Shown: positions 35,183 to 42,990 of the stretch, in pieces
How the letters are laid out: each line of letters starts with the position of its first letter
Numbering within the stretch: the first letter of the stretch is position 1
Assembly: GCF_040907265.1 (NCBI RefSeq)
Contig: NZ_JBFOHP010000002.1
Span: 1,240,001-1,304,000, forward strand
Direction: 5' to 3'
Source of the DNA: Streptomyces sclerotialus
GTDB taxonomy: Bacteria; Actinomycetota; Actinomycetes; Streptomycetales; Streptomycetaceae
DNA length: 64,000 nt
Notes under the pieces: model-generated
The model's input: the letters and a program-made list of their open reading frames with translations, nothing else
Databases searched by the model: none
Told to the model about the DNA's origin: nothing
Translations under genes and position numbers: made by a program

Positions 35183-35219
35183 CGGACCGTGGCCCCTTCC
35201 GGCTTCCGCACTGCGCACT

Positions 35220-36320
35220 TCATACGGGCTCCTCGGTGTGCTTCTCGGTGTGTTTCCCGGGGTGCTTCTCGGGGTGCTTCGCAGTGCGCGTCGCGGTGTG
35301 CTTCGCGCTGCGCTGCGCGGAACCGGCGGGGGCCGGTCCCGTCGAACCGCGGACGACGAGCTGGGTGGGCAGCCGCAGCACCCGGGGCGTCTGCCGGTCG
35401 CCGGCGACGGCACGGGCCAGCAGGTCGACGCTGAGCGTCCCGGCCCGGTCCATCGGGACGGCGATGCTGGTGAGAGCCGGGTGCGCGACGGCGGCGAACG
35501 GGATGTCGTCGATGCCGACGACGCTGAGCTCCTCGGGGACGCGGACGCCCAGGGCCCGGGCGCCTGTGATCACGCCGAGCGCCATCAGGTCGTTGTGGGT
35601 GATCACCGCGGACGCGCCGGAGGCGATCACGCCGGCCGCCGCCGCGGTGCCGCCGGCCACGGTCTCGGACTGCCGGCCCAGCAGCTCGACCTCCAGGCCG
35701 ACGCGTGCGGCCTGCGCGCGGACGAGTTCCGCCCGCCGGGCGCTGGACCAGGAGTGCCGGGTGCCCGGGACGTGGGCGAGCCGCCGGTGGCCGAGCGCCG
35801 CGAGGTGCTCGACGGCCTGCCGCAGGCCGTCCTCCGCCTCGGCGAGCACGCAGTCCGTCCCGGTGGTCTCGCGGTTGACCAGGACGGCCGGAGTACGGCC
35901 GCACAGCGTGAGCACCTCGTCGGCGGGCAGCCGCGGCGAGCACACCACCAGGCCGTCGGCCTGGTCACGCAGGCGGGTCAGCAGCGCCCGCTCGCGGTCC
36001 GGATCGAAGTCGGTGTCGGCGAGGACGACCGTCTGCCGCTGCGGCACGCGCGCGTTCTGGGCCGCCTTGACGAACGCGCCGAAGACCGGGTTGGCGATGT
36101 CCGGTACGACCACCGCGACGGTGGTGTCCGCGCGCCCGGCGGACGCCTCGGACGCCCGGGGCGCGGCCGGCCGGTACCCCAGCTCCTGTGCGGCGGCCAG
36201 CACCTTGCGCAAGGTCTCCGGGCGCAGCCGGCCGGGATCGCTGAACGCCCGGGACGCCGTGGACAGGGCCACTTCGGCGTGGCGGGCGACGTCGGTCAGG
36301 GTCGGAGACATCGGAGACAT
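35220..36320 (-). CDS. LacI-family repressor with a Lys/His-rich C-terminal tail
   Basis: 366 residues: LacI helix-turn-helix (about 5-50, [20 protein letters not shown]) and a sugar-binding core (about 58-330). The last 30 or so residues (35223-35318) form a low-complexity tail of repeated KHT/KHP/KHPEKH units, absent from normal LacI proteins. The tail is encoded by short degenerate direct repeats. It leads an operon with manD and uxuB, so its likely inducer is a uronate-derived keto acid or oligomer, and likely targets include its own promoter and the RG-I importer promoter. ATG starts at 36320 and 36311 are both possible; AAGG favours the first. Confidence 0.88.
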   Translation of the reverse strand: MSPMSPTLTDVARHAEVALSTASRAFSDPGRLRPETLRKVLAAAQELGYRPAAPRASEASAGRADTTVAVVVPDIANPVFGAFVKAAQNARVPQRQTVVLADTDFDPDRERALLTRLRDQADGLVVCSPRLPADEVLTLCGRTPAVLVNRETTGTDCVLAEAEDGLRQAVEHLAALGHRRLAHVPGTRHSWSSARRAELVRAQAARVGLEVELLGRQSETVAGGTAAAAGVIASGASAVITHNDLMALGVITGARALGVRVPEELSVVGIDDIPFAAVAHPALTSIAVPMDRAGTLSVDLLARAVAGDRQTPRVLRLPTQLVVRGSTGPAPAGSAQRSAKHTATRTAKHPEKHPGKHTEKHTEEPV

Positions 36321-36384
36321 GGCTGCCTTGCTCGCGGGGACGGCCGGACGGGGCACCGCCGACGCGTGATCATGTCAGCAGGCG

Positions 36385-36433
36385 TTGCGCAAACTTGTCA
36401 ATGCTTGCCGAAGGTTTGCCGAACCGCTTGCCG
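36385..36433. promoter_or_regulatory. Divergent control region between lacI and the S9 peptidase
   Basis: The CG-centred palindrome TTGCGCAA (36385-36392) is followed by three direct repeats of GYTTGCCG at 36403, 36414 and 36426, spaced 11-12 bp apart, one helical turn. The importer-promoter site at 32283-32292 is followed by the related GCTTGCCG. This fits an autoregulatory LacI site plus a second protein binding on one face of the helix. Confidence 0.5.
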
Positions 36434-36517
36434 ACGGCCGGTCGCAAGAGAACCGGTCCCCGCCGCCGCCCCGATATTCACTGTCGCCGACCGCCGCGGC
36501 ACCGATAGGACTCCTTC

Positions 36518-38707
36518 ATGGACTCTTCTTCCTCCGACGCCTCCGCCGCGTTCCCCCGCCAATTCGCCCGCACCCGCCGCTTCTCCCTCGGCCGGCCACG
36601 GAACTTCACCCTCTCCCCCGACGGACAGCGCGTCCTGTTCACCCGTACCGGCAGCGGCCGGGACCCGGTGGGCAGGCTCTGGCAGCTGGCGGACGGCCGC
36701 GAACAGCTGCTGGCCGATCCGGCGGCGCTCGTGGGCAGCGGCGAGGAGGTGCCGGAGGAGGAGCGGCTGCGCCGGGAACGGGCCCGCGAACGCTCCTCCG
36801 GTGTCGTGGCGTACGCGACGGACACCGCGGCGCGCCTCGCGGTCTTCGCGCTCGGCGGCGCACTGTGGGCGGTACGCACGGACGGCGGGGCGCCCTTCCC
36901 GGTACCGGCAGCGGGTCCCGTGGTCGACCCGCGCCCCTCCCCCGGCGGGCGGCACATCGCCTACGTGACGGGCCGCTCGCTGCACGTCGTGACGGTGCCG
37001 GACGGCCCCGCCGGTACGGACGCCGGGTACCGGGACCGGCAACTGGCCGCCCCCGAGGGCCCCGAGATCAGCTACGGGCTCCCCGAGTACAGCGCGGCGG
37101 AGTCCATGGGACGGCCGCGCGGCCACTGGTGGGCGCCGGACGGCGCGCGGCTGCTCGTCGCGCGCGTGGACACCACGCCGGTGCAGCTGCGCTGGATCAG
37201 CGACCCGGCCCACCCGGACCGGCCGCCGCGCGCCGTCCGCTACCCCGTGGCGGGCACGGCCAACGCCGACGTGAGCCTGTGGGTGTACGGGCTGGACGGC
37301 AGCCGCACGGAAGTGGCGTGGGACCGGGCCGCGTTCGAGTACCTGGCCACCGTCGGCTGGGACGCGCACGGGCCGCTCATAGGGGTGCAGTGCCGGGACC
37401 AGCGGACGCTGCACACACTCGCCGTCGACCCGGACACCGGAGCCACCTCGCTCCTCGACGAACGGACCGACCCCGCCTGGGTGGAGCTGGTACCCGGCAC
37501 GCCCGCCAGGACCGCCTCCGGCGCGCTGGTGATCACCCGTGACACGGCGGACACCCGGCACCTCACGGTCGGCGGCGAGGTGGTCACGCCCGCCGGCCTC
37601 CAGGTGCACCAGGTGCTCGGCACGGAGGGCGAGCGCGTCTACTTCACCGCCTGCGACGACCCCGTGGAGACCCACGTGTGGTGCCACGACCCGGAGGAGG
37701 ACGGTCCGGTACGGCTGAGCGACGGGCCGGGCACCCACAGCGCCGTGGTCCGCGGGGGCACGGCCGTCCTCCACGGGCTGACGCCGGAGGGGCCGTACGC
37801 CGAGGTCCGCCGACTGCCGTGGACGGCCTCCCCGGCCGGCGGGCCGCCCGCCGCCACCGTCCTCACCTGCCTCACTGAGCCCCCGGCCGTCACCCCGCGA
37901 CCACGCCATCTCCTGCTCGGCGAGCGGGAGTTGCGCGCCGCACTGTACCTCCCGTCCTGGTACCAGCCGGGCACGGGCCCGCTGCCCGTCCTGCTCGACT
38001 CGTACGGCGGGCCCGGCATGCGGCTGGCGGTCGCCGCCCGTGACTGGACGGCCTGTGTTTCGCAGTGGTTCGCCGAACAGGGCTTCGCCGTGCTGGTCGC
38101 CGACGGGCGCGGTACACCGGGCCGCGGCCCCGCGTGGGAGAAGGAGATCCACGGCGACCAGCTGACACCGGCCCTGGAGGACCAGGTGGCCGCACTGCAC
38201 GCGGCCGCCGCACAGATCCCGGACCTCGATCTGGCCCGGGTGGCCATCCGCGGCTGGTCCTTCGGCGGCTTCCTGGCCGCCGCCTCGGTGCTGCTTCGCC
38301 CGGACGTCTTCCACGCGGCGGTGGCGGGCGCGGCACCGACCGACCAGCGGCTGTACGACACGTACTGGAAGGAGCGTTTCCTCGGCCACCCCGACAAGGA
38401 GCCGCAGAACTACGACCGGTCCTCGCTGACCGGCCGCGGCCATCTGCTGCGCCGCCCGCTGATGCTGATCCACGGCCTCGCGGACGACAACGTCGCACCC
38501 GCCAACATGCTGCGCTTCTCGGCCGAACTGCTCGCCGCGGGCCGGCCGCACACGGTCCTGCCGCTGTCCGGCGCGACCCACGCCCCCGCCGACGACCGGG
38601 TGAACGAGAACCTCCTCCTCTTCCAGCGCGACTTCCTCCTGGACGCCCTCGGCACCGGCGCGGGCCCGGCACCCGGCGCGCGTACCGCCTGCGGCGGCCG
38701 CGGGTGA
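36518..38707 (+). CDS. S9-family serine peptidase (prolyl oligopeptidase / dipeptidyl-peptidase IV-like)
   Basis: 729 residues: N-terminal beta-propeller (about 25-470) and C-terminal alpha/beta hydrolase with Ser581 in GWSFGG, Asp656/657 in GLADDN and His688 in GATHAP. The usual DPP IV double-Glu segment is present as EYSAAESMGR: the first Glu is kept, the second is Ser. The protein may therefore have altered exopeptidase preference. It has no signal peptide, so is cytoplasmic. The start is ATG 36518. It is divergent from lacI and has no clear link to the pectin genes. Confidence 0.85.
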   Translation: MDSSSSDASAAFPRQFARTRRFSLGRPRNFTLSPDGQRVLFTRTGSGRDPVGRLWQLADGREQLLADPAALVGSGEEVPEEERLRRERARERSSGVVAYATDTAARLAVFALGGALWAVRTDGGAPFPVPAAGPVVDPRPSPGGRHIAYVTGRSLHVVTVPDGPAGTDAGYRDRQLAAPEGPEISYGLPEYSAAESMGRPRGHWWAPDGARLLVARVDTTPVQLRWISDPAHPDRPPRAVRYPVAGTANADVSLWVYGLDGSRTEVAWDRAAFEYLATVGWDAHGPLIGVQCRDQRTLHTLAVDPDTGATSLLDERTDPAWVELVPGTPARTASGALVITRDTADTRHLTVGGEVVTPAGLQVHQVLGTEGERVYFTACDDPVETHVWCHDPEEDGPVRLSDGPGTHSAVVRGGTAVLHGLTPEGPYAEVRRLPWTASPAGGPPAATVLTCLTEPPAVTPRPRHLLLGERELRAALYLPSWYQPGTGPLPVLLDSYGGPGMRLAVAARDWTACVSQWFAEQGFAVLVADGRGTPGRGPAWEKEIHGDQLTPALEDQVAALHAAAAQIPDLDLARVAIRGWSFGGFLAAASVLLRPDVFHAAVAGAAPTDQRLYDTYWKERFLGHPDKEPQNYDRSSLTGRGHLLRRPLMLIHGLADDNVAPANMLRFSAELLAAGRPHTVLPLSGATHAPADDRVNENLLLFQRDFLLDALGTGAGPAPGARTACGGRG

Positions 38708-38838
38708 CCGCCTGGGACGAGCGGGCGTACGCGGTGCGCGCCGGGTCTGGCCGGAACACCGCCGGAACCCGGCCGCCCGGTCGGGCGTCCGTACCCCCCG
38801 CTTGAGCGGCGGTCGCGCACCCTGAGAAGGTGCGGCGC

Positions 38839-39741
38839 GTGGAACTGCGCCATCTCTCAGGGTTCGTGGCCGTCGCCGAGGAACTGCACTTCGGCCGGGC
38901 CGCGGAACGCCTGCACATCGCCCAGTCCCCGCTCAGCCAGCAGATCCGGCTGCTGGAGCGGGACCTGGGCGCCACCCTCTTCGACCGCACCACCCGCTCG
39001 GTGCGGCTGACCGCGGCCGGCCAGGCCCTGCTGGAGCCGGCCCGCAGCCTCCTCGCCGACGCCTCCGCCGCACGCCGCACGGTGCAGGCGGTCAGCCTCG
39101 GCGAGGCGGGCCGGGTCACCGTGGGGTACGCGGACGCCGGCAGTTACGCGGCGCTGCCCCCGCTGACCCGCGCGGTCACCTCCGAATTCCCCGGCATCGA
39201 GCTGTCCTTGCAGGGCCAGGTCCACTCCGGCGAGGCGCTCGGCCGGATCACCGACGGCACCCTGGACCTCGGCTTCGTCGCGCTCCCCGTACGCCGCGGT
39301 CTCCTCTCCCGCGTCGTCCGCGTCGAACGGCTGATCGTGGCGCTGCCGGACTCCCACCGCCTGGCCGCGCGCGAGGTGGTCGACATCGCCGAGCTGGCGC
39401 AGGAGCACTTCGTGTCCTTCCCCGCGGCGCGCGGCTCGGCGGTGCGCGACGCGACGGTGCACGCCTGCCACGGCGCGGGCTTCTCGCCCCGCGTCATCCA
39501 GGAGGCGCCGGACTCCTACCACCTCCTCGGCCTGGTCGGCGCCGGGGTGGGCGTCGCGCTCGTCGTCGAGTCGGCGCGCCACATCCGCCTGGAACATGTG
39601 GCCTTCCGTCCGCTGTCCGGCGAGGTGGCCCCGCTGCCGATCGCCCTCGCCTGGCGCGCGGACGACGAATCAGCGGCCCTGCGCAATGTGCTGAAGGTCG
39701 CGGAACGGGTGCTGCCGACGCCGGACGAGTACGTGCCGTAG
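38839..39741 (+). CDS. LysR-family transcriptional regulator
   Basis: 300 residues with N-terminal winged helix (ELRHLSGFVAVAEELHFGRA) and a substrate-binding domain (about 90-295). The start is taken as GTG 38839, behind GAGAAGG; GTG 38830 is also in frame. There is no divergent partner typical of LysR: the S9 gene runs toward it on the same strand and ends 131 bp before. Target unknown. Confidence 0.88.
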   Translation: MELRHLSGFVAVAEELHFGRAAERLHIAQSPLSQQIRLLERDLGATLFDRTTRSVRLTAAGQALLEPARSLLADASAARRTVQAVSLGEAGRVTVGYADAGSYAALPPLTRAVTSEFPGIELSLQGQVHSGEALGRITDGTLDLGFVALPVRRGLLSRVVRVERLIVALPDSHRLAAREVVDIAELAQEHFVSFPAARGSAVRDATVHACHGAGFSPRVIQEAPDSYHLLGLVGAGVGVALVVESARHIRLEHVAFRPLSGEVAPLPIALAWRADDESAALRNVLKVAERVLPTPDEYVP

Positions 39742-39794
39742 GCGCCCGGGGCCGCGCGCCTGCTGGTGGCGGAGCCGGTCCGCCGGTACGCCGT

Positions 39795-39866
39795 CACCAC
39801 CCGTCGTCGCGGTACCACCCGTCGTCGCGGCACCACCCGTCGTCGCGGTACCACCCGTCGTCGCGA
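39795..39866. repeat. Four tandem 18-bp repeats between LysR and the Rieske gene
   Basis: Unit TACCACCCGTCGTCGCGG repeated four times with changes only at the first base and one last base, then a partial fifth. It sits in a 278-bp intergenic stretch (39742-40019). The unit length is a multiple of three but neither strand encodes a convincing protein. No promoter was identified in the rest of the gap. Confidence 0.9.
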
Positions 39867-40019
39867 TACCACCCTTACGGCCGAGCCGCTGAACGCCGGA
39901 GGCTCCCGGTGCGTATGGAAACTTCACAAGGGCGAAGGGACACCCGCGCGGGACCGGTGCGCAGCACCGGTCCCAGGACCCGTCCCGGCCCCGACCGGGG
40001 CCGGGCCTGTGGAGGCACC

Positions 40020-40451
40020 ATGAGTTCACCCACACCGGAACGTGCCGGCAGCACCCGGCGCACGGTCGTCGCCGCGGCCGGCGCCGCCGGACTGACCGCG
40101 GCGCTCGCCGCGTGCGGGGGCGGCGGAGGCGGCGGAGGCGGAGCCGGCGGGGCCGGCGGGGCCGGAAAGCCGCTGGCCAAGACGTCGGAGATCCCCACCG
40201 GCGGGGGCAGGGTGTTCAAGGCGCAGAAGGTCGTGGTGACCCAGCCCGCCAAGGGTGAGTTCAAGGGGTTCTCGGCGGTCTGCGTGCACGCGGGCTGCGT
40301 CGTGGGCGACGTCAGCGACGGCACGATCAACTGCCCGTGTCACGGGAGCAAGTTCGCCATCGCGGACGGCAGCGTACGGCACGGCCCGGCCACCAGGAGC
40401 CTGCCGGTGAAGCACCTGAAGGTCGAGGGCGGCGAGATCGAACTGGCCTGA
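40020..40451 (+). CDS. Rieske [2Fe-2S] lipoprotein
   Basis: 143 residues. A twin-arginine-like STRRTVV leads to the lipobox LAAC (Cys about 31), then a poly-Gly linker (nine Gly, then GAGGAGGAG). The Rieske domain has both ligand boxes, CVHAGC and CPCHGS, with the two disulfide cysteines in place. It is exported by Tat already holding its cluster and should transfer electrons at the outer membrane face. Small stand-alone Rieske lipoproteins of this type are common in Streptomyces; the partner is unknown. The start is ATG 40020 behind GGAGG. Confidence 0.9.
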   Translation: MSSPTPERAGSTRRTVVAAAGAAGLTAALAACGGGGGGGGGAGGAGGAGKPLAKTSEIPTGGGRVFKAQKVVVTQPAKGEFKGFSAVCVHAGCVVGDVSDGTINCPCHGSKFAIADGSVRHGPATRSLPVKHLKVEGGEIELA

Positions 40452-40477
40452 CCGGGCGGACCGGCCCACCACCCTGC

Positions 40478-41149
40478 TCACGCTCCCTGACGCGCCCGCT
40501 TCCAGCAGGTGAGCACCGCGTCCGTGGAGGTGACGGTGGCGACGAGGGCAAGGGTGTTGCGCACCATCGCCGGGGTGTACTCCGCGGGCACCCCGGCGAT
40601 GGCGTCGGCCGGTACCACCGCGGTGTAACCGAGGTCGACCGCGTCGAAGACCGCGTTCGGTATCGCCACGTTCGCCGAGACCCCGACGATCACGAGGTTG
40701 CGGACGCCGAGGTTGCGCAGCAGCGCGTCCACCTCCGTACCGGCGATCGGCGACAGCCCGTGCAGCCGGCGCACGACCAGGTCCTCCTCGGACACCGGTA
40801 CCGGGTCGGCGATCCGTACCGCGGCCGACCCGGTGAGCTGCTGTACGGGCAGCTGTCCGGTGGCGCGGAACAGCCGGGCGTTGCGACTGGCGCCGCGGCC
40901 GTCGGGCCGGCGCTCGGCGACCGCGTGCAGCACCTGGACACCGGCCTCGTGCGCGGCGGCGGTCAGCCGGGCCACCTCGGCGAGCGCACCGGAGGCACGG
41001 GCCGCCTCGGCCAGCTCGGGCAGCGCGCTGTCCGGGCCGACGACGCCGTTCTGGCACTCGACGGTGAGCAGCGCGGTGGTCGCGGGGGCGAGCTGCTCGA
41101 CGAGCTGGGCGGCCTGCGTGCCCGGGGTGTCCGTGGTGTTCGTGGCCAT
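40478..41149 (-). CDS. Isochorismatase-fold protein with catalytic triad replaced (possible pseudoenzyme)
   Basis: 223 residues, isochorismatase/cysteine hydrolase fold by the pattern LLTVECQNG (normally Asp, here Glu) and VIVGVSANVAIPNAV, where the catalytic Cys of the GxSTNVCV motif is Ala. The Lys expected before the second strand appears as Arg in VVRRLHG. All three catalytic positions thus seem changed, so hydrolysis is doubtful. The start is ATG 41149 behind AGGAGG. It is divergent from the FMN-type protein gene, with repeats between. It could be a binding or regulatory protein. Confidence 0.8.
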   Translation of the reverse strand: MATNTTDTPGTQAAQLVEQLAPATTALLTVECQNGVVGPDSALPELAEAARASGALAEVARLTAAAHEAGVQVLHAVAERRPDGRGASRNARLFRATGQLPVQQLTGSAAVRIADPVPVSEEDLVVRRLHGLSPIAGTEVDALLRNLGVRNLVIVGVSANVAIPNAVFDAVDLGYTAVVPADAIAGVPAEYTPAMVRNTLALVATVTSTDAVLTCWKRARQGA

Positions 41150-41285
41150 GGGTACCTCCTGGAAGCCGGTGCCGCTGGGGGCTGGGCAAGGCATGCGAAC
41201 GCAGGGGTGTCCATTGCGTCCGCGGGGCGGAGGGCTCATGATTCCTGACACCCGATCAGGTGACCAGGGAGCGGCCGGGCGCACG

Positions 41286-41335
41286 GACCACGGCCGACCA
41301 CGGAAGACCACGGAAGACCAGGGAAGACCAGGGAA
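41286..41335. repeat. Five tandem 10-bp repeats between divergent genes
   Basis: Units GACCACGGCC, GACCACGGAA (twice) and GACCAGGGAA (twice) follow without gaps, with another GACCACGGAA at 41348-41357. The 10-bp period places all copies on one face of the DNA helix. Divergent starts lie at 41149 and 41371, so the repeats are in the promoter region. Confidence 0.85.
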
Positions 41336-41370
41336 GAGACTGCGGAAGACCACGGAAGGGGTGGCTGCGG

Positions 41371-41844
41371 ATGGCGACAGCGGCGGCAGGCCAGCGCAGA
41401 GGACGCCGGATCATGATGAGCCCGGAGGAGCTGGACGCCTTCCTCACCCGGCAGCGGACCTGCCGGATCGCCACGGTCGGCCCGGACGGCGCGCCGCACG
41501 TCGGCGCACTGTGGTTCGTGTGGGACGGCACGTCGCTGTGGCTGTACTCCCTCACGCGCAGCAAGCGCTGGGCGCAGCTCGTGAAGAACCCACGGGTGGC
41601 GGTCGTGGTCGACGACGGCCATGAGTACGGCGAGCTGCGCGGCGCGGAACTGTCGGGCAGCGTGACGTTCGTCGGCGAGGCACCGCGCCACGGCGAGTCC
41701 TGCCCGGAACTGGTCGGCCCCGAACGGCTCTTCGCGGCGAAGTACTTCGGCATGGAGACCATGCCGCACGACGGCCGGCACGCCTGGCTGCGGCTCACAC
41801 CGGACGCGGTGGCGTCCTGGGACTTCCGCAAGATCCCGAGGTGA
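41371..41844 (+). CDS. Pyridoxamine-phosphate-oxidase-like (PPOX class) flavin/F420-binding protein
   Basis: 157 residues, split-barrel fold: ELDAFLTRQRTCRIATVGPDG, then PHVGALWFVWDG and LTRSKRWAQLVKNPRVAVVVDDG. Members bind FMN, F420 or haem and carry out varied redox reactions. The start is uncertain: ATG 41371 (weak site) or ATG 41413/41416 nearer the domain edge. It converges on the GntR gene at 41909. Confidence 0.82.
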   Translation: MATAAAGQRRGRRIMMSPEELDAFLTRQRTCRIATVGPDGAPHVGALWFVWDGTSLWLYSLTRSKRWAQLVKNPRVAVVVDDGHEYGELRGAELSGSVTFVGEAPRHGESCPELVGPERLFAAKYFGMETMPHDGRHAWLRLTPDAVASWDFRKIPR

Positions 41845-41908
41845 GGGCCGCCCCTCCGAGACCGGGCGCCGGCTGCAGGAGGCGACGCACGCCGACCTCC
41901 CTCCTGCC

Positions 41909-42679
41909 CTACCCTTCCTGCCCTTCCTGCCCGTCCTGCCCGTCCTGCCCGTCCTTCCCCTCCTTCCCCTCCTCCTCGTCCTCCGGTGTCCAGGTCAGCA
42001 GCCGGACCTCGGCGACCGTACGGAGGTGCCGGCGCATGGCCGACGCCGCGGTCCTCGGGTCGCCCTCCCGGATGGCTTCCAGGATCCGCCGGTGCTGAGC
42101 GAGCGATCGCTTGGGGCGGCCGGGCTGGCGCAGCGATTCGTTACGGCTCTCGGTGATCTGCTCCGCGATGGACCGCATGAAGTCGGCGAGCAGCGCGCTG
42201 TGCGCGGCGGCGGTGACGGCGGCGTGGAAGCGGCGGTCGCCCTCGACGCCGGGACCGCCGTCCGCGACCTCCGCCGCCATGTGGGCGAGGGCGTCGTCGA
42301 GCGCGTCGAGATCGGCGTCCGTACGGCGGCGGGCGGCCAGTTCGGCGAGCTTGGTCTCCATGGCCTCGCGCGCCTCCAGTACGTCCGGCAGCCGACGGCG
42401 GCGCTCGACCAGCCGCTCGACCGGCTCGGCGGCGTCCAGGGTGTCGCGCACCAGATAGGTGCCGCCGCCGTGCCGGACCTCGACCAGGCCCTGTACTTCC
42501 AGCACCACGACGGCCTGCTTCACCGATGCCCGGCTGACCCCGAGCCGCTGAGCCAGTTCGCGCTCCGGCGGCAGGCGGTCGCCCGCGCCGAGCCCGCCTT
42601 CGGCGGCGTACTGGCGCAGCCGCTCGACCACCTGCTCGTAGAGCCGTGGCCTGGTCATCGGCCGCAGTGCCTCGGACAT
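41909..42679 (-). CDS. GntR-family regulator (FadR/FCD type) of the malonate locus
   Basis: 256 residues: winged helix-turn-helix (about 8-75, LAQRLGVSRASVKQAVVVLE) and FCD domain (about 90-225), ending in an acidic low-complexity tail with repeated GQD/GQE units. It is divergent from the MatC-type carrier, as MatR is in other mat loci, so probable repressor of malonate uptake and activation. The start is ATG 42679 behind AGGGGG. The gene is named here only by analogy. Confidence 0.85.
   Translation of the reverse strand: MSEALRPMTRPRLYEQVVERLRQYAAEGGLGAGDRLPPERELAQRLGVSRASVKQAVVVLEVQGLVEVRHGGGTYLVRDTLDAAEPVERLVERRRRLPDVLEAREAMETKLAELAARRRTDADLDALDDALAHMAAEVADGGPGVEGDRRFHAAVTAAAHSALLADFMRSIAEQITESRNESLRQPGRPKRSLAQHRRILEAIREGDPRTAASAMRRHLRTVAEVRLLTWTPEDEEEGKEGKDGQDGQDGQEGQEG
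41912..41974. repeat. 9-bp repeats coding the GntR C-terminal tail
   Basis: About seven copies of a C/T-rich 9-mer (such as CTTCCTGCC, CGTCCTGCC) lie immediately before the stop codon (minus strand) and encode repeated Gly-Gln-Glu/Asp triplets. Confidence 0.8.
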
Positions 42680-42990
42680 CCGGTCGCCCCCTCGTTTCGC
42701 CCCTGGTGCCAAGAGTATTGACGCACCTCGCTGCTGGCCATCAAAGTGGCTCAGCCAATTGGCCACTGGGCCAGTGCACCGCAGAGGGTGCGCCTGCCCG
42801 GCGCGCCACTTGGTGCCGCGTCCGCACGGGCCACGTGGTGTGCGCGGTGTGGGCGGTGTGCGTGGTGTGGGCGGTGTGCGTGGCGTGCGCGGCGTGCGCG
42901 GTGTGCGCGGTGTGCGCGGTCCCACGTGATCGGCGCGAGGCGCGTTGCCCATGTCTTCTGTCTTCAGATCCGCAACGAACGGAGCCGCAG
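42680..42990. promoter_or_regulatory. Divergent promoter region of the malonate locus with palindromic operator
   Basis: 311 bp between the GntR gene and the carrier. A dense palindromic block at 42747-42773 contains TGGCT-C-AGCCA, GCCAATTGGC and TGGCC-N4-GGCCA, all perfect and overlapping or adjacent, about 70 bp before the GntR start. The rest holds the 9-bp repeat array described separately. Confidence 0.6.
42835..42915. repeat. Nine tandem 9-bp repeats upstream of the malonate carrier
   Basis: Consensus GCGGTGTGC, nine full copies plus a partial, with G/T or C/T changes. It lies between the operator block and the ribosome binding site of the carrier gene, so it would be transcribed in the leader or lie over the promoter. 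Confidence 0.9.

Noticed and set aside
39766..40023. Open frames through the 18-bp repeats encoding TTRRRG or its reverse
   Set aside because: They are only low-complexity translation of the repeats; a clear ribosome binding site starts the Rieske gene after them.
42835..42915. The GTGTGC array as a CRISPR
   Set aside because: The units are contiguous 9-mers with no spacers and there are no cas genes.
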